Origin: Ascarosepion bandense
Taxonomy: Eukaryota; Mollusca; Cephalopoda; Sepiida; Sepiidae
DNA: 64,000 nt
Assembly (NCBI GenBank): GCA_037127315.1
Contig: JBBBDQ010001186.1
Location: 1,440,501-1,504,500 of the forward strand
Direction: 5' to 3'
The position numbers and the translations under genes were made by a program. This document shows positions 12,691-21,848 of this stretch, in pieces; the stretch's first letter is position 1, and each line of letters opens with the position of its first letter. Below the pieces are notes generated by a model. It saw only the letters and a program-made list of their open reading frames with translations. It was not told where the DNA came from and did not search any database.

Positions 12691-13365
12691 GTTACAATTT
12701 GACACCTCCTACCAAGCCACAGCAATTTTAAATATATCGGACAATGACTAGGTCCAAAGACTACTGGCTCTTTATAACGTCTGACTTTCCTATAAATCAC
12801 ACGTTTGACCACATTTGTAGGATAACCATTTGCCTCAGAAATACCTTGCAGGTACACAAGTTCACTATCCAAACATTCAGAGAAACAAATTTTAAGGGCA
12901 CGATGAACCAGAGTCTCTTTCAAACCTATCTTGCGGGACTTTGGAACGAACGAGTTCCAACTGGTATATAAACCAGTAAAAGTGGGTTACAAAAAACTGT
13001 AGTGACGAAAACCCCGTCCCTGCGCTGAACTAAGACATCCAAAAATGGGAGAGACCTGTTTTTTCCTACTTCCATAGTAAATTGGAGGGAGGGATATAAT
13101 TTAATTGAACCAAAAAATTATCAGCATCACTGGCGTCATCAAATATTGAGAAATTATCATCGACTTATCTCAAATACACTAAGGTCTTGTCGACCTTCTC
13201 AAACAGTAAGCATTCAAAATGACCTACAAAAATGTCGGCAAGACCCAAAGGACTACCCATCACAATCCCGTCAGTCTGAACGTACATTGTGTCATCAAAA
13301 CTGAACTCAACTCCTTCCGTTGCTAACTACATGCATTCCAAAAACAGTTCTTCAGGAATGACAGC
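12691..13365 (-). pseudogene. Penelope-like element reverse transcriptase (broken)
   Basis: On the minus strand, in several frames, the order of motifs is that of a Penelope-like reverse transcriptase. From the 5' end: IPEELFLECM, then VEFSFDDTMYVQTDG, then GSPLGLADIFVG. Next is a VDDNFSIFDD palm motif in which a stop replaces the residue before VDD. Then come SHFWM-like remnants of the LPFLDVLV motif, SFVPKS-like remnants, and LVHRALKIC with SELVYLQ and NGYP, which is the thumb. The enzyme would copy element RNA at the target. Stops and at least three frame changes make it a pseudogene. The 5' side ends abruptly at about 13365 against an unrelated LINE in the same orientation. Confidence 0.85.
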
Positions 13366-13822
13366 GGGGCCCAAATTGCCTCCGCAGGTCAAAAACTTTT
13401 CCAGATGTCCTGAAGCTCATGTAGATACCTACATCACAATTCTGAAAAGAATATGATAGTGTCACAGCAAAATATATTGAAAATAATGTAGGGATAGGAA
13501 TATCTCCTTGTTTTACACCATTATCAATTGCAAAAGGCTTCGATAAAATACCATTGAAATTCAAACTACCCTTCATGTTCCGACGTAAATCACGAAACAT
13601 CCGGACAAAGCCAGTATCGAATGCCTTGGTGAGATCAACGAAAACATAAGAGAGAGAGAGAGGCGGGGGGGGGATTTGATGTTCTGTGCATTTCTCCTGC
13701 AACTCACGTGCTGAGAAAATCATATACATGGTGCCGCGATCTGCTCAAAATCCACTTTGAATTTCAGAGATTATCAAGGGACAGATGTACTTCATAAAAC
13801 GGCTCAATAATGACTTTACAAA

Positions 13823-14168
13823 TACTTTGTCATGGCGGCATCACCGACAAACTGAATGAACTCTTCCAACCATTATTTATACCTCCCGTCACAAGAGGTG
13901 AGAGGGAGTAGCCTGAGAACACCCTCAGAGCGGCCCGAAATCAGCCGAGAGTCGGTCTACGAACACTGCTACCTTAACAACCCTTACAAGTCCCAGTTCT
14001 AAGGCCGTCGGTCGAATCATAGTATTCCACACTAACTCGTATTATCGTTCCTACTAACCAAGTTCCAAGTATTGTATTATTTCTGTATTTAATATATATT
14101 CGTATTTTCGTATTTGGTTATTTTTGCGTCATTCTTACCGGACCTTTAACCGGGTCCACGACATACTT
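13823..14168 (-). mobile_element. Solo LTR with 5-bp target duplication
   Basis: A 336-bp insert (13828-14163) begins TGTCATGG and ends CCACGACA, giving TG...CA ends with a short terminal inverted repeat. It is flanked on both sides by TACTT (13823-13827 and 14164-14168), a 5-bp target site duplication. Removing it restores the LINE reading order across IISLMEAVHK-like and KVIIE-like segments. The minus strand carries TATAAATAATGG near 13872-13883, a plausible Pol II promoter, so the LTR is probably oriented on the minus strand. No internal retrotransposon sequence remains, as expected after LTR-LTR recombination. Confidence 0.85.
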
Positions 14169-15304
14169 TATGAACAGCTTCCATCAAGCTGATCCCTCTA
14201 TAATCACTACATACAGATGCACAGCTCTTCTCTTTATAAAGTAATATAATGATTGCGTCAATCCAATCTTGATGAACAGGTTCACCTAACTACACATCTA
14301 CAATAAGCTTATGAACAACTCCATGAAGGTGAGCAGCCCAACAAAGCAAAACTTTTACGGGTATGCCATCCTGACCAGATGCTTTTCCAGTATTGATTTA
14401 CTTTAAAGCTTTTTGAACTTCATCCAGAGATAGAAGGTCTAACATCTCTTGAATAAAATAATTCTGTGGGAGATTGTTAATAACAGAGTCATAAACAATG
14501 AATGGGTTGTAGAAGGCAGTAAAATATTCATGCCACTATTTCATGATATCTTCTCGATTTTTTAAAATGCTATATCCATGTCTCGATTTCAAATGTATCA
14601 CAAATGAAGATTTAGGACCAAACATCTTTCTTATCAAGGGATGTAATAATTTAGAGTCCTTCTGATGAAAAATCGTTTGAATTTGGCCGGAAAGTTTAGA
14701 CCACCATTGACGACAATTACGTAGCAAAACAGATTTCGCATTTTTAAAAGATTGCAGAGAGGATGACTTGCCTTTGTCAGATGCACTAAGATACCTTTGG
14801 TGAGTTTCAATTAGCTTTTTTAGCAGTTCATTAATTGCTGCATCACTTTCGTCAAACCAGTCCTGATGTTTGTGTTTTTTTAATCCTAATGTTTAGGCAC
14901 TAGCATTATAAATCGTTGCTATTTATTTTACTAAGTTCATATTTACCAATAGCACCCCAAGTGTTACAATATTTACCTACACTGGCATTAAAATCACCAA
15001 GCAGGACAATCTTATCAGCCTTTTATCAAAATTTTTAACAAGACTTATCTGAAATCTTGGTAGAAACCTTCACAGTTTCTTCAGTATTTGTTATAGTGGG
15101 CGCATAGACGGAGATGACAGTCATAAAATTCTTATGAAGCAAAGGAAGCCTCAACACTATGATACGGTCACTAATACTCTGAGGCTCCTCCAGGAACTTG
15201 GTAAAATCAGATGTGATAGCAAATGCAACACCTGCCTCACACTTTATATCCTCAGCTTTTCCTTTCCAGAAGAACATGTATCCAGCATCTTTTTCAATCA
15301 GATG

Positions 15305-15356
15305 ATTGCTGCTCTTTCTGAAACCCACTTAAGCAGGTTTCAGAAAGAGCAGCAAT
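15305..15356. repeat. Perfect 21-bp palindrome arms with 10-nt loop inside the LINE
   Basis: The left arm ATTGCTGCTCTTTCTGAAACC (15305-15325 on the plus strand) is exactly complementary to 15336-15356, separated by CACTTAAGCA. It lies at the ALSET motif of the LINE endonuclease. One arm is the expected coding sequence; the other replaces what should be a less related coding segment and shifts the frame. Template switching during reverse transcription or repair is the simplest explanation. Confidence 0.9.
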
Positions 15357-15604
15357 ATCTATTTAATAACACTTTAACTACTTAGCAACAAGAGCAGTGC
15401 GCCTTTCAAGATGAACTAAATTGTGATGATCAAGAAGTGTTCTTACATTCTAACAATACAAATTGACTTTACAGTTTTTTTAATATTTTCGAGAGTGTAA
15501 ACTTTTGTATTTGCCCTGCACGAATGAACAAACGACAGCTTCAAGAAACAGACCAGTAATAAATATGAACAGACCATTTTTAAGCCCCATTCTCTAGACA
15601 AATG

Positions 15605-15935
15605 GTGTGAGCAGTCAGTCAGTCAGTTAAGTGCCATAGGGGATACACGCTTGGGCGATCATGTCTCGAAAGAGACATGACTGACTGGGCAGAAGATTAT
15701 CCCGTAGGAGGTTGCCATTGCTTTCTGCGGTAGACTGGTTGCTGACCAAGGCTATAGAACCCAATCTGTTCTATTATTTAATCCATAACTGGAGGGAAGA
15801 GACAGATTAATACCTTTCCCAAGGGTAATTGCGTGTAAGTAAATGCAAGGAATTCAACTGGAATTCGAACTCGGCTCCCCGATTTCTCATTTTGAGCCGA
15901 CATCCACTGCGCTACAACGCACATAGTATACTCCC
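15605..15935 (-). mobile_element. tRNA-derived SINE, minus strand
   Basis: On the minus strand a tRNA-like head has an A box TAGCGCAGTGG and a B box GTTCGAATTC. It is followed by a body with TTATGGATTAAATAATAG, GACTGGTTGCTGACC-type sequence, and a hairpin formed by CATGTCTC and GAGACATG. The tail is GGCACTTAACTGACTGACTG. The same body occurs in plus orientation at 49631-49915, and in degraded form at 36380-36620, 47300-47440 and 62180-62345. Tail-less SINEs of this tRNA type are known from octopus. It is inserted in, or next to, the 5' region of the minus-strand LINE. Confidence 0.85.
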
Positions 15936-16450
15936 TAAAAAGGGCTGTTCAGTCACCCAAGACTCCACCGAATCGAATTGACGTTATGATAAGTTTTGGG
16001 CTGTCTATGTGCAGAGTTGTGACGATGGACTTCTAGTTTTTTAACATGCCCAAGTCGCCATGTCCCCATCTTCATAACGTTTAGACTTACAAAGAAGAGA
16101 TATCAGCACATGATTGCTGCTGATTCTGTCTTTATGCTGCAGACAACGTACCCACTCCTCTTCTACCAAACAAATACTCAATGACAAACTGATGGCAAGA
16201 TAATGGAACAATGGTAGAGGCCGCAGTTCTTATATTAGTGTGTCCTACTCTTAAAGAGAAAATGCACCTGCACCTAAGAGGTTTCTCACTTTCAATGGGC
16301 TTTCCGTGAACCTACGCATCAATCCAGGTATTTCTATGTTCCCGTAATTATTTACCCATAGCTTGGCACCTAACAGTAGCTAATACGTGTGGTCAGAGGG
16401 GATATATAAAATAAAGAATCATAGGGCAAAACATACCAACACCTTAAGAA
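15936..16450 (-). other. Possible 5' region of the LINE; no frame recognised
   Basis: Higher GC than its surroundings and no long open frame. It lies directly upstream of the minus-strand LINE, beyond the SINE, so it may be 5' UTR or ORF1 remnant. The assignment is positional only. Confidence 0.3.
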
Positions 16451-16779
16451 AAAGGACAAAACAATAAAATAGAGAGGTCAATAAAGCAAAAGGGCACATT
16501 TTAATTGAACACCCATTCACAAAAATAAAAATAAATCAAACAACTACGCAATAAAAAAGAAAGAAAAAGAAAAATCTACCAACCACAAACAAACAGAAAA
16601 AGAATAACCAACCAATCGCAAACAAGACCACTCCCATAATATCACACCATATTCTGTATAAACAAAACCAAACCAGGACTTAATGACAAACAGCCCTGAC
16701 GAGTGAGAACATTATAACGTGTCCTCACGAAACCTCGATGTCGGTATGACAGCTCTATTAGAAAGACAACTTCATTGTA

Positions 16780-16782
<3 letters not shown>
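16451..16782. other. A-rich stretch without recognisable feature
   Basis: A- and C-rich on the plus strand, with tracts such as AAAAAAGAAAGAAAAAGAAA. No domain and no structured repeat seen. Confidence 0.4.

Positions 16783-16830
<48 letters not shown>
16783..16830. repeat. (AT)n microsatellite
   Basis: About 24 TA dinucleotides just outside the left end of the inverted-repeat element at 16848-17515. Matching (AT)n lies on the other side at 17519. Confidence 0.95.
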
Positions 16831-16833
<3 letters not shown>

Positions 16834-16847
16834 CGTATATATATTTT

Positions 16848-16906
16848 CAGAAAATGTTTTAAATATTCTACAATTTCATGGGTAATACGTATTTCGCACG
16901 CAAACA

Positions 16907-16959
<53 letters not shown>

Positions 16960-17515
16960 GTGTTTGTGTGCGAAATACGTACCGTAAATATATCCCGGTA
17001 TACTTGAAATTAAATTTCATAGTTAATTTTTTCCAGGTTTTTCGAAGAAAACAGTTAGGTGGTTTGAAATGCTATTATGAGAAATGGTGTCAACATTTAT
17101 TTCTCACGGTATTTCCTGTTATTATATCTCTTTGTAATTTTCTTTTCTCTTCTTGCTTTCCATTCTGTTTTTTTTTCTTTTTGTTTTTTGTTTTTTTCTG
17201 TTTCTCCTTATTTTTTTCAACTTTTTTCTTTTCTTTGCATTAATCAATTGTCTATCTTTTCTTTATCCTCGCTTTCCTCTTTCTTTGGGGTTCTTTTTCG
17301 AATGATCGAGAAATTTTCGTAAATAACCGTTACAAATGTCTGTTCTAATATGGACATGTGTGCGTCTATGTAAAATTAAGAAAAAGAAAAGGAATTTTTG
17401 GTGGGGATATTTTGATTACCAACTGTTATATCATTTGGGTCTGACGAGCCGCGATAATAACATCAAAACGCGGTTAAATATGTATTACCAATTGTAATAA
17501 TCAAAAGTCTTTTAT
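16848..17515 (+). mobile_element. Non-autonomous inverted-repeat element, copy 1
   Basis: The left end reads CAGAAAATGTTTTAAATATT followed by CTACAATTTCATGGGTAATA and GTATTTCGCAC. The right end carries GTTAAATATGTATTACC, a decayed inverse copy. The interior has a T/C-rich core, then GGACATGTGTGCGTCTATG and ATCATTTGGGTCTGACGAGC. The same order occurs on the minus strand at 43838-44375, and an end fragment lies at 27905-27972. Within copy 1 a second inverted repeat (ACGTATTTCGCACGCAAAC at 16887 and its complement ending near 16980) encloses an expanded (TA)n at about 16910-16957. No protein is encoded; the 121-aa and 81-aa open frames here are low-complexity products of the T-rich core. Class (DNA transposon relic or Penelope-like terminal repeat) is undetermined. 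Confidence 0.7.
16910..16957. repeat. (TA)n microsatellite inside the element
   Basis: About 24 TA dinucleotides sit in the loop between two 20-plus-bp complementary arms, so the tract can form the apex of a large hairpin. Confidence 0.95.
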
Positions 17516-17517
17516 AA

Positions 17518-17518
<1 letters not shown>

Positions 17519-17569
<51 letters not shown>
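17519..17569. repeat. (AT)n microsatellite
   Basis: About 25 TA dinucleotides directly after the right end of the inverted-repeat element. Confidence 0.95.
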
Positions 17570-17575
<6 letters not shown>

Positions 17576-17579
17576 TGAA

Positions 17580-17854
17580 TAGAATAAGTAAATACATATA
17601 TAGATATGTATTATATGTATGTATCAAATCAATAAGAAAAAATTATAGTCATTTTTAGCAACACAGTTTTGTGGTTATTTTTTGATACCACAACTTACCT
17701 GAAGATAATCTTAGAAGGAGATTGAAAGTACTTGGGAACATTGAGAAATGAATAATAAATCAACTGTAAAATTTGGTTATGTTGAACTGAAACATACAAA
17801 AGAACAAAATAACTATCAGGAAAAAAAATTCACCAAATTTGGCATAAATATGTA

Positions 17855-17858
<4 letters not shown>
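17580..17858. other. AT-rich spacer, nothing recognised
   Basis: No open frame of note and no similarity to other parts of the window seen, apart from CACAACTTACCTGAAGATAA, which recurs weakly near 50430. Confidence 0.4.

Positions 17859-17899
<41 letters not shown>
17859..17899. repeat. (AT)n microsatellite
   Basis: About 20 TA dinucleotides abutting the 5' end of hammerhead SINE copy A. Confidence 0.95.
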
Positions 17900-17903
<4 letters not shown>

Positions 17904-18229
17904 CATATGCTCTCACACCCTGATTGAGCACTCTGGAAGAATGGTAGACTTTGAAAAACAGTAGCTACTCTAGCATGTATGCATCGCTCATTCCGTAATG
18001 AATTAGAGCACTCTGGCTATTGGGTGTGTATAATGATAATGTATACACTAAAAAGTTTGCATTCTTCTACCGAGCGCCCATAGTCCAGAGGTAGAATCGC
18101 CAACTGACGCCAATTCAGTCAGGTTTTAATCCTGGGTTAAAAAAGCAATCGGAGTCTAACCGTACTGATGAGCTCTGATACAGCGAAACAGATCTGTCCC
18201 CGGATGACTATATATATATATATATATAT
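17900..18229 (+). mobile_element. Hammerhead-bearing tRNA-like SINE, copy A
   Basis: The unit begins GTTACATATGCTCTCACACC and runs through GATTGAGCACTCTGGAAGAA, then a tRNA-like head with A box TAGTCCAGAGG (18081-18091) and B box GGTTTTAATCC (18122-18132). It ends in a hammerhead ribozyme motif (18153-18209) followed by (AT)n. After that (AT)n, GTTACATAT begins again at 18229, so the start of a second head-to-tail unit is visible before microsatellite takes over. Pol III boxes predict internal transcription; the ribozyme predicts self-cleavage of multimers. This is the copy with an intact GAAA core. Related units are at 24181-24609, 40636-40806 (minus) and 48786-49095 (minus). Confidence 0.85.
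18153..18209 (+). ncRNA. Type I hammerhead ribozyme motif, copy A (core intact)
   Basis: The core CTGATGA is at 18165-18171, GAAA at 18185-18188 and the GTC cleavage triplet at 18196-18198. Stem I pairs AGTC (18153-18156) with GACT (18206-18209); the inner part pairs CCG with CGG, its last two pairs being lost to substitutions in the 3' strand. Stem II is GCTCT/ACAGC with one C-C mismatch. Stem III is the palindrome CAGATCTG, which is short as a hairpin but forms eight pairs in a dimer. All core nucleotides are conserved, so cleavage after 18198 is possible, although weakened stems I and II may lower activity. Confidence 0.75.
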
Positions 18230-18400
18230 AGTTACATATATACATATACATATATATATAAATATAAATATACATGGATACATATATATTTACATATATA
18301 CATATATATATACATAATTACATAGATATATACATACATATAAAGATGTATATACATATATACATGCATATATACACACATATATAAATACATATATAGA
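18230..18400. repeat. Degenerate AT/ACAT microsatellite
   Basis: TACATATA-type low-complexity sequence joining hammerhead SINE copy A to the 32-bp minisatellite. Open frames rich in Tyr, Ile, Cys and Val on the minus strand are artefacts of it. Confidence 0.9.
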
Positions 18401-18409
18401 TACACATAC

Positions 18410-18672
18410 ATATATATCTAAATATATATATATACACATACATACATATCTAAATATATATACATACACATACATACATATCTAAATATATATATATATA
18501 CATACATACATATCTAAATATATATATATATACATACATACATATCTAAATATATATATACATACATACATATCTAAATATATATATATATACATACATA
18601 CATATCTAAATATATATATATATACACATACATACATATCTAAATATATATATATATACACATACATACATA

Positions 18673-18720
<48 letters not shown>
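18410..18720. repeat. 32-bp AT minisatellite ending in (TA)n
   Basis: TATCTAAATATATATATATA recurs at about 18415, 18447, 18479, 18511, 18543, 18571, 18603, 18637 and 18671, a 28-34 bp period. It is followed by a pure (TA)n at 18671-18718. The same unit reappears at 18969, 19003 and 19037. Confidence 0.9.
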
Positions 18721-18721
<1 letters not shown>

Positions 18722-18779
18722 GCATACAGATATACATATATATTCATATATATACATACCAATATGCATATCCAAGTAT

Positions 18780-18925
18780 AGGGCAGGTATGTATGGAATA
18801 AAATTTCATATCCAAAGAAACACTATTTTTAAAAAGTGCTCAACAATAACATAAATATGTTATAATATCACTACAAAAGTAGCTATTTTGTTTTGACACT
18901 ATTTGTGTCTTATCAAGTGATATTC

Positions 18926-18933
<8 letters not shown>
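18780..18933. other. Short transposon-like tail
   Basis: It contains ACAAAAGTAGCTATTTTGTT followed by TTGACACTATTTGTGTCTTA and TCAAGTGATA. A decayed version follows at 19067-19100 (TTTTGACACTACCTGTATTT), and a related segment lies near 19660-19710. The three are remnants of one repeat family separated by microsatellite. The family is not identified. Confidence 0.5.
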
Positions 18934-18961
<28 letters not shown>

Positions 18962-19066
18962 CATACATATCTAAATATATATATATATACACGTACATAC
19001 ATATCTAAATATATATATATATATACATACATACATATCTAAATATATATATATACATATATATAT
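18934..19066. repeat. (AT)n plus 34-bp minisatellite
   Basis: (AT)n at 18934-18956, then three units of the CATACATATCTAAATATATA repeat seen at 18410-18720. Confidence 0.9.
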
Positions 19067-19139
19067 GTTTTGACACTACCTGTATTTTATCAGGTGATGA
19101 TAATCTAACATATTAATGTTAAGAATTCTAAATAAATAC

Positions 19140-19251
19140 TTATATACATATATATATTTATTTATAAATACACATATATGTAAATATATACATAATTTTT
19201 TTGCACATATAGACATATATATTTTCATACATGTAGACTTTCAAGTATACC

Positions 19252-19292
<41 letters not shown>

Positions 19293-19520
19293 TTATATAT
19301 ATTATATATATGGAGACATATATACATACATTTATATATATTTACTTATATATATTCATACATATATGCACCCAAATATATAGACAAACATATATGAATA
19401 ATTACATATATATATACATATATATATATTCATATGTATATATATGCATACATATGTATACATACATTCATATATAGACTTTATATATATATGTATATAT
19501 GCATGAAATATATATAAACA
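19140..19520. repeat. AT-rich cryptically simple DNA with (TA)n
   Basis: Interrupted TATA, ATAC and ATAT blocks, with a pure (TA)n at about 19255-19290. The 93-aa frame is made of these repeats. Confidence 0.9.
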
Positions 19521-19959
19521 TATTTATCCAAATGAATAAGGAATGAAGAAAATATTCACAACTTTCAAAACATTAATTTAAAACAGTGCTCAATATAGAA
19601 ATTGAGCTATGAATATTTATTATAAATTATATCTTAGAACATGTCCAAACTACAATCTACTACAAAAGTGTACATTTTGTTTCAACATTGAAAGAACAAT
19701 GTCTCATTAGGTAGTAAACACTATTTTTTTTAAAAGAGATGGAAATTCACTTCTTTTTAATGGCAAAATTTGTTTTTTTGTGTGTGTGAGGTAGAGCGGG
19801 TAGGGAAAATGAGAAACCAGAATGAGGAATCATAAAAAGGACACAGAGGAAATAAAAACAAAAAGAGGAATATGAGTGAAAAAGCTTTCTAGTTCACTTT
19901 TGTTGTAGATTGGAGTTTGGATATGTTCCAGAATATAATTTGTAATTAATATATACATA

Positions 19960-20021
19960 TTTATATATATCCACATATGTATATATATATATATATATCT
20001 ATATATATATATATATATCTA

Positions 20022-20053
<32 letters not shown>

Positions 20054-20067
20054 AACATGTACATGCA

Positions 20068-20118
<51 letters not shown>
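19960..20118. repeat. Compound (AT)n microsatellite
   Basis: Two long TA runs around 19980-20050 and 20076-20115, split by ACAAACATGTACATGCATGT. Confidence 0.9.
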
Positions 20119-20119
<1 letters not shown>

Positions 20120-20215
20120 TTTGGGTCGTTCCTGAAACTTAACAAAAGAGCTTATTCTCACAAGACACTCAAAACCCAAACTTAACAGAGCATATATCTT
20201 ATTAGTGCAAAGAAT

Positions 20216-20244
20216 ACATACATACATACATACACACACACACG

Positions 20245-20274
<30 letters not shown>
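20216..20274. repeat. (CATA)n (CA)n (TA)n compound microsatellite
   Basis: ACATACATACATACATAC is followed by about 20 CA dinucleotides and (TA)n. Confidence 0.9.
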
Positions 20275-20277
<3 letters not shown>

Positions 20278-20279
20278 TT

Positions 20280-20388
20280 TTTTTTTTCCATTTGTAAACG
20301 AGTTATTACACCACCTAGGTTTCTACCATAAGTGGTGTCTTCAGGCAATTTGCAATAGTTCATAACTCATTTACAAATGGAAAATTGT
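20280..20388. repeat. Short inverted repeat (about 22-bp arms)
   Basis: TTTTCCATTTGTAAACGAGT near 20283-20302 is complementary to ACTCATTTACAAATGGAAAA near 20366-20385. An inner stem ACCACC.../...GTGGTG lies between. A segment GAGTAGTTTTCGCACTGAAA follows (20396) that recurs at 27790. TTTGTAAACGAGT-like sequence again appears at about 20715 in inverted form (CTTGTTTACAAATG). Confidence 0.75.
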
Positions 20389-20747
20389 TGTGGAGTAGTT
20401 TTCGCACTGAAAGTTATAATCGTGCCATGTCGGTTGCTAATCAGCTTAACGTAACCAAAATGTTAGGAACTTGGTAATCTTACGCTGAAAGCTGACTCCT
20501 TAGTATTTGGCTAACTGCCGACTAATATCAACTGCCTAGTAGTTCTGCTGAACTCAAATACAAGTCTAAAGAACTCCTATGAACTTCCCAAGAACTTCTC
20601 CCATTAACTTCCTGTTAACTCTTATTAATATAGGAGGGAGTTCACTATCTGAGGAATAGGTGTGCTTTTCTATAACAAAAATCAGTAATAACACGTAATA
20701 CTATATATAGTAATAACTTGTTTACAAATGAAAAATATAATTAAAAA

Positions 20748-20751
<4 letters not shown>

Positions 20752-20786
<35 letters not shown>
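20752..20786. repeat. (AT)n microsatellite
   Basis: About 17 TA dinucleotides upstream of a Penelope-like tail. Confidence 0.95.
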
Positions 20787-20788
<2 letters not shown>

Positions 20789-20799
20789 GGCAACCACAC

Positions 20800-21190
20800 A
20801 GATGCAGACAAAAGTAACTTTTACAAAAATCAAATGCACAATAACTACAGACAGGATGAATCTTCACTTCACAATATCATCCGAAATTATGTAACACCAA
20901 CTAATTCAAACAAGAAAATTAAATTAATTATTTATTATAAAAAATTCAAAACTGCCAACCTCATTATCAATAATAATAATTCACCTGCAAAATCTAAGCT
21001 GCAGAGAACCAGTGCCGTTTAAGAATTTACATGTCCATTGAAGAACTGTGTTCCTAAACTATCCAAATCCATAAACAATTACATTGGCTATACCACCACA
21101 AAATTGATGGGAAGATTGACCTTGCACCTTTCCCACAACAGTTCCATCTGATCTCATTTAAACACACATCAAGATCTTCCAGGACCTATC
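20800..21190 (+). pseudogene. Penelope-like element C-terminal remnant (GIY-YIG)
   Basis: The plus-strand frame reads KLIIYYKKFKTANLIINNN, then LQRTSAV, a stop in place of the GIY tyrosine, then EFTCPLKNC and NNYIGYTTTKLMGRLTLHL. This is the GIY-YIG nuclease tail of a Penelope-like family: VYeFtCP..C, YIG.T, then RLT.HL. The same family occurs at 54990-55470, where IKLIIYYKK and the YIGFT block are also recognisable. The reverse transcriptase part is absent upstream. Inactive because of stops and truncation. Confidence 0.75.
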
Positions 21191-21262
21191 CATGATATAT
21201 GATAGTACATGTGATACATATATGCAATACATAATGGCATCATCCACATGCAAAAGGAGAAT

Positions 21263-21794
21263 AAAAATACTGGAGGCATTAGTAATAAAAAAAGAGAAAT
21301 CCTACACTTAATAACATCAATTATGTACATGGTAACAATGTGGTTACTGTCTTCAAAACTTAATATACACAAGGGTCTATATGCATAAACTTTCTACATG
21401 TTTATTTATAAGTAAAACAAAATTAATTCTTGATAATCTCTAAAAGTATAGCCAAAAGTGCTCAAATGTACAAAAGCTTTGGACTATTCTTATATAATTC
21501 GAGTTCTTAAAAGAAAAAAAATTATACAACACATGAAAAATTATATAAAAAAATTAATGATAATACCTTGTCTGTCATTTTGAATTAAACCTGTATAAAA
21601 GAAAGATTATTGCCTAAATACACAATATACATATATATGTATGTACATATTTTTTGCACTAAAAACTCTCAACACTCTATCTCTATCTTGATATCAAGTA
21701 CTTTACAATAAAATACCTGCTTACCAAAATACCTTTTATGTGTAAAATTACTGAAAAAATAACTATCTTGATGCCAAACATTATCATAGCTCAT

Positions 21795-21848
<54 letters not shown>

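Larger units (their letters stand above)
13366..15470 (-). pseudogene. Non-LTR LINE (endonuclease plus reverse transcriptase), broken
   Basis: Read on the minus strand, a LINE ORF2-like protein can be followed in pieces. An endonuclease start (HHNLVHLERRTALVAK, DIAALSET) lies near 15420-15330. Next come GYMFFWKGKAEDIKCEAGV, ISVYAPT, and a LLGDFNASVG block near 15000. A linker with WWSKLSGQIQT and HQKDSKLL sits near 14700-14540. Then comes reverse transcriptase with DYRGISL-like and FVDLTKAFDT (about 13650), NGVKQGDIPIPTLFSIYF (about 13500), and a truncated end at 13366. The catalytic FADD region is missing because the Penelope-like element abuts here. Frameshifts and stops are frequent. A solo LTR interrupts the reverse transcriptase at 13828-14163. 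Family: RTE/CFDP2-like non-LTR elements; the exact clade is uncertain. Confidence 0.8.

Noticed and set aside
16878..17322. Possible secreted or membrane protein (Phe-rich frames)
   Set aside because: Hydrophobicity comes from a T-rich core that varies in length between the two copies of a non-coding element.
17441..17477. Calling CTGACGAG-CCGCG...CGCGG-TTAAAT a hammerhead
   Set aside because: Stem II pairs well but the GAAA is TAAA and no stem I or cleavage triplet could be built; kept only as a hypothesis for the element family.
18290..18667. Tyr/Ile/Cys/Val-rich minus-strand frames
   Set aside because: Produced by TA/CATA minisatellite; no conserved domain possible.
21169..21372. 67-codon minus-strand frame
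   Set aside because: It straddles the end of a plus-strand Penelope-like remnant and the arm of an inverted repeat; no domain.
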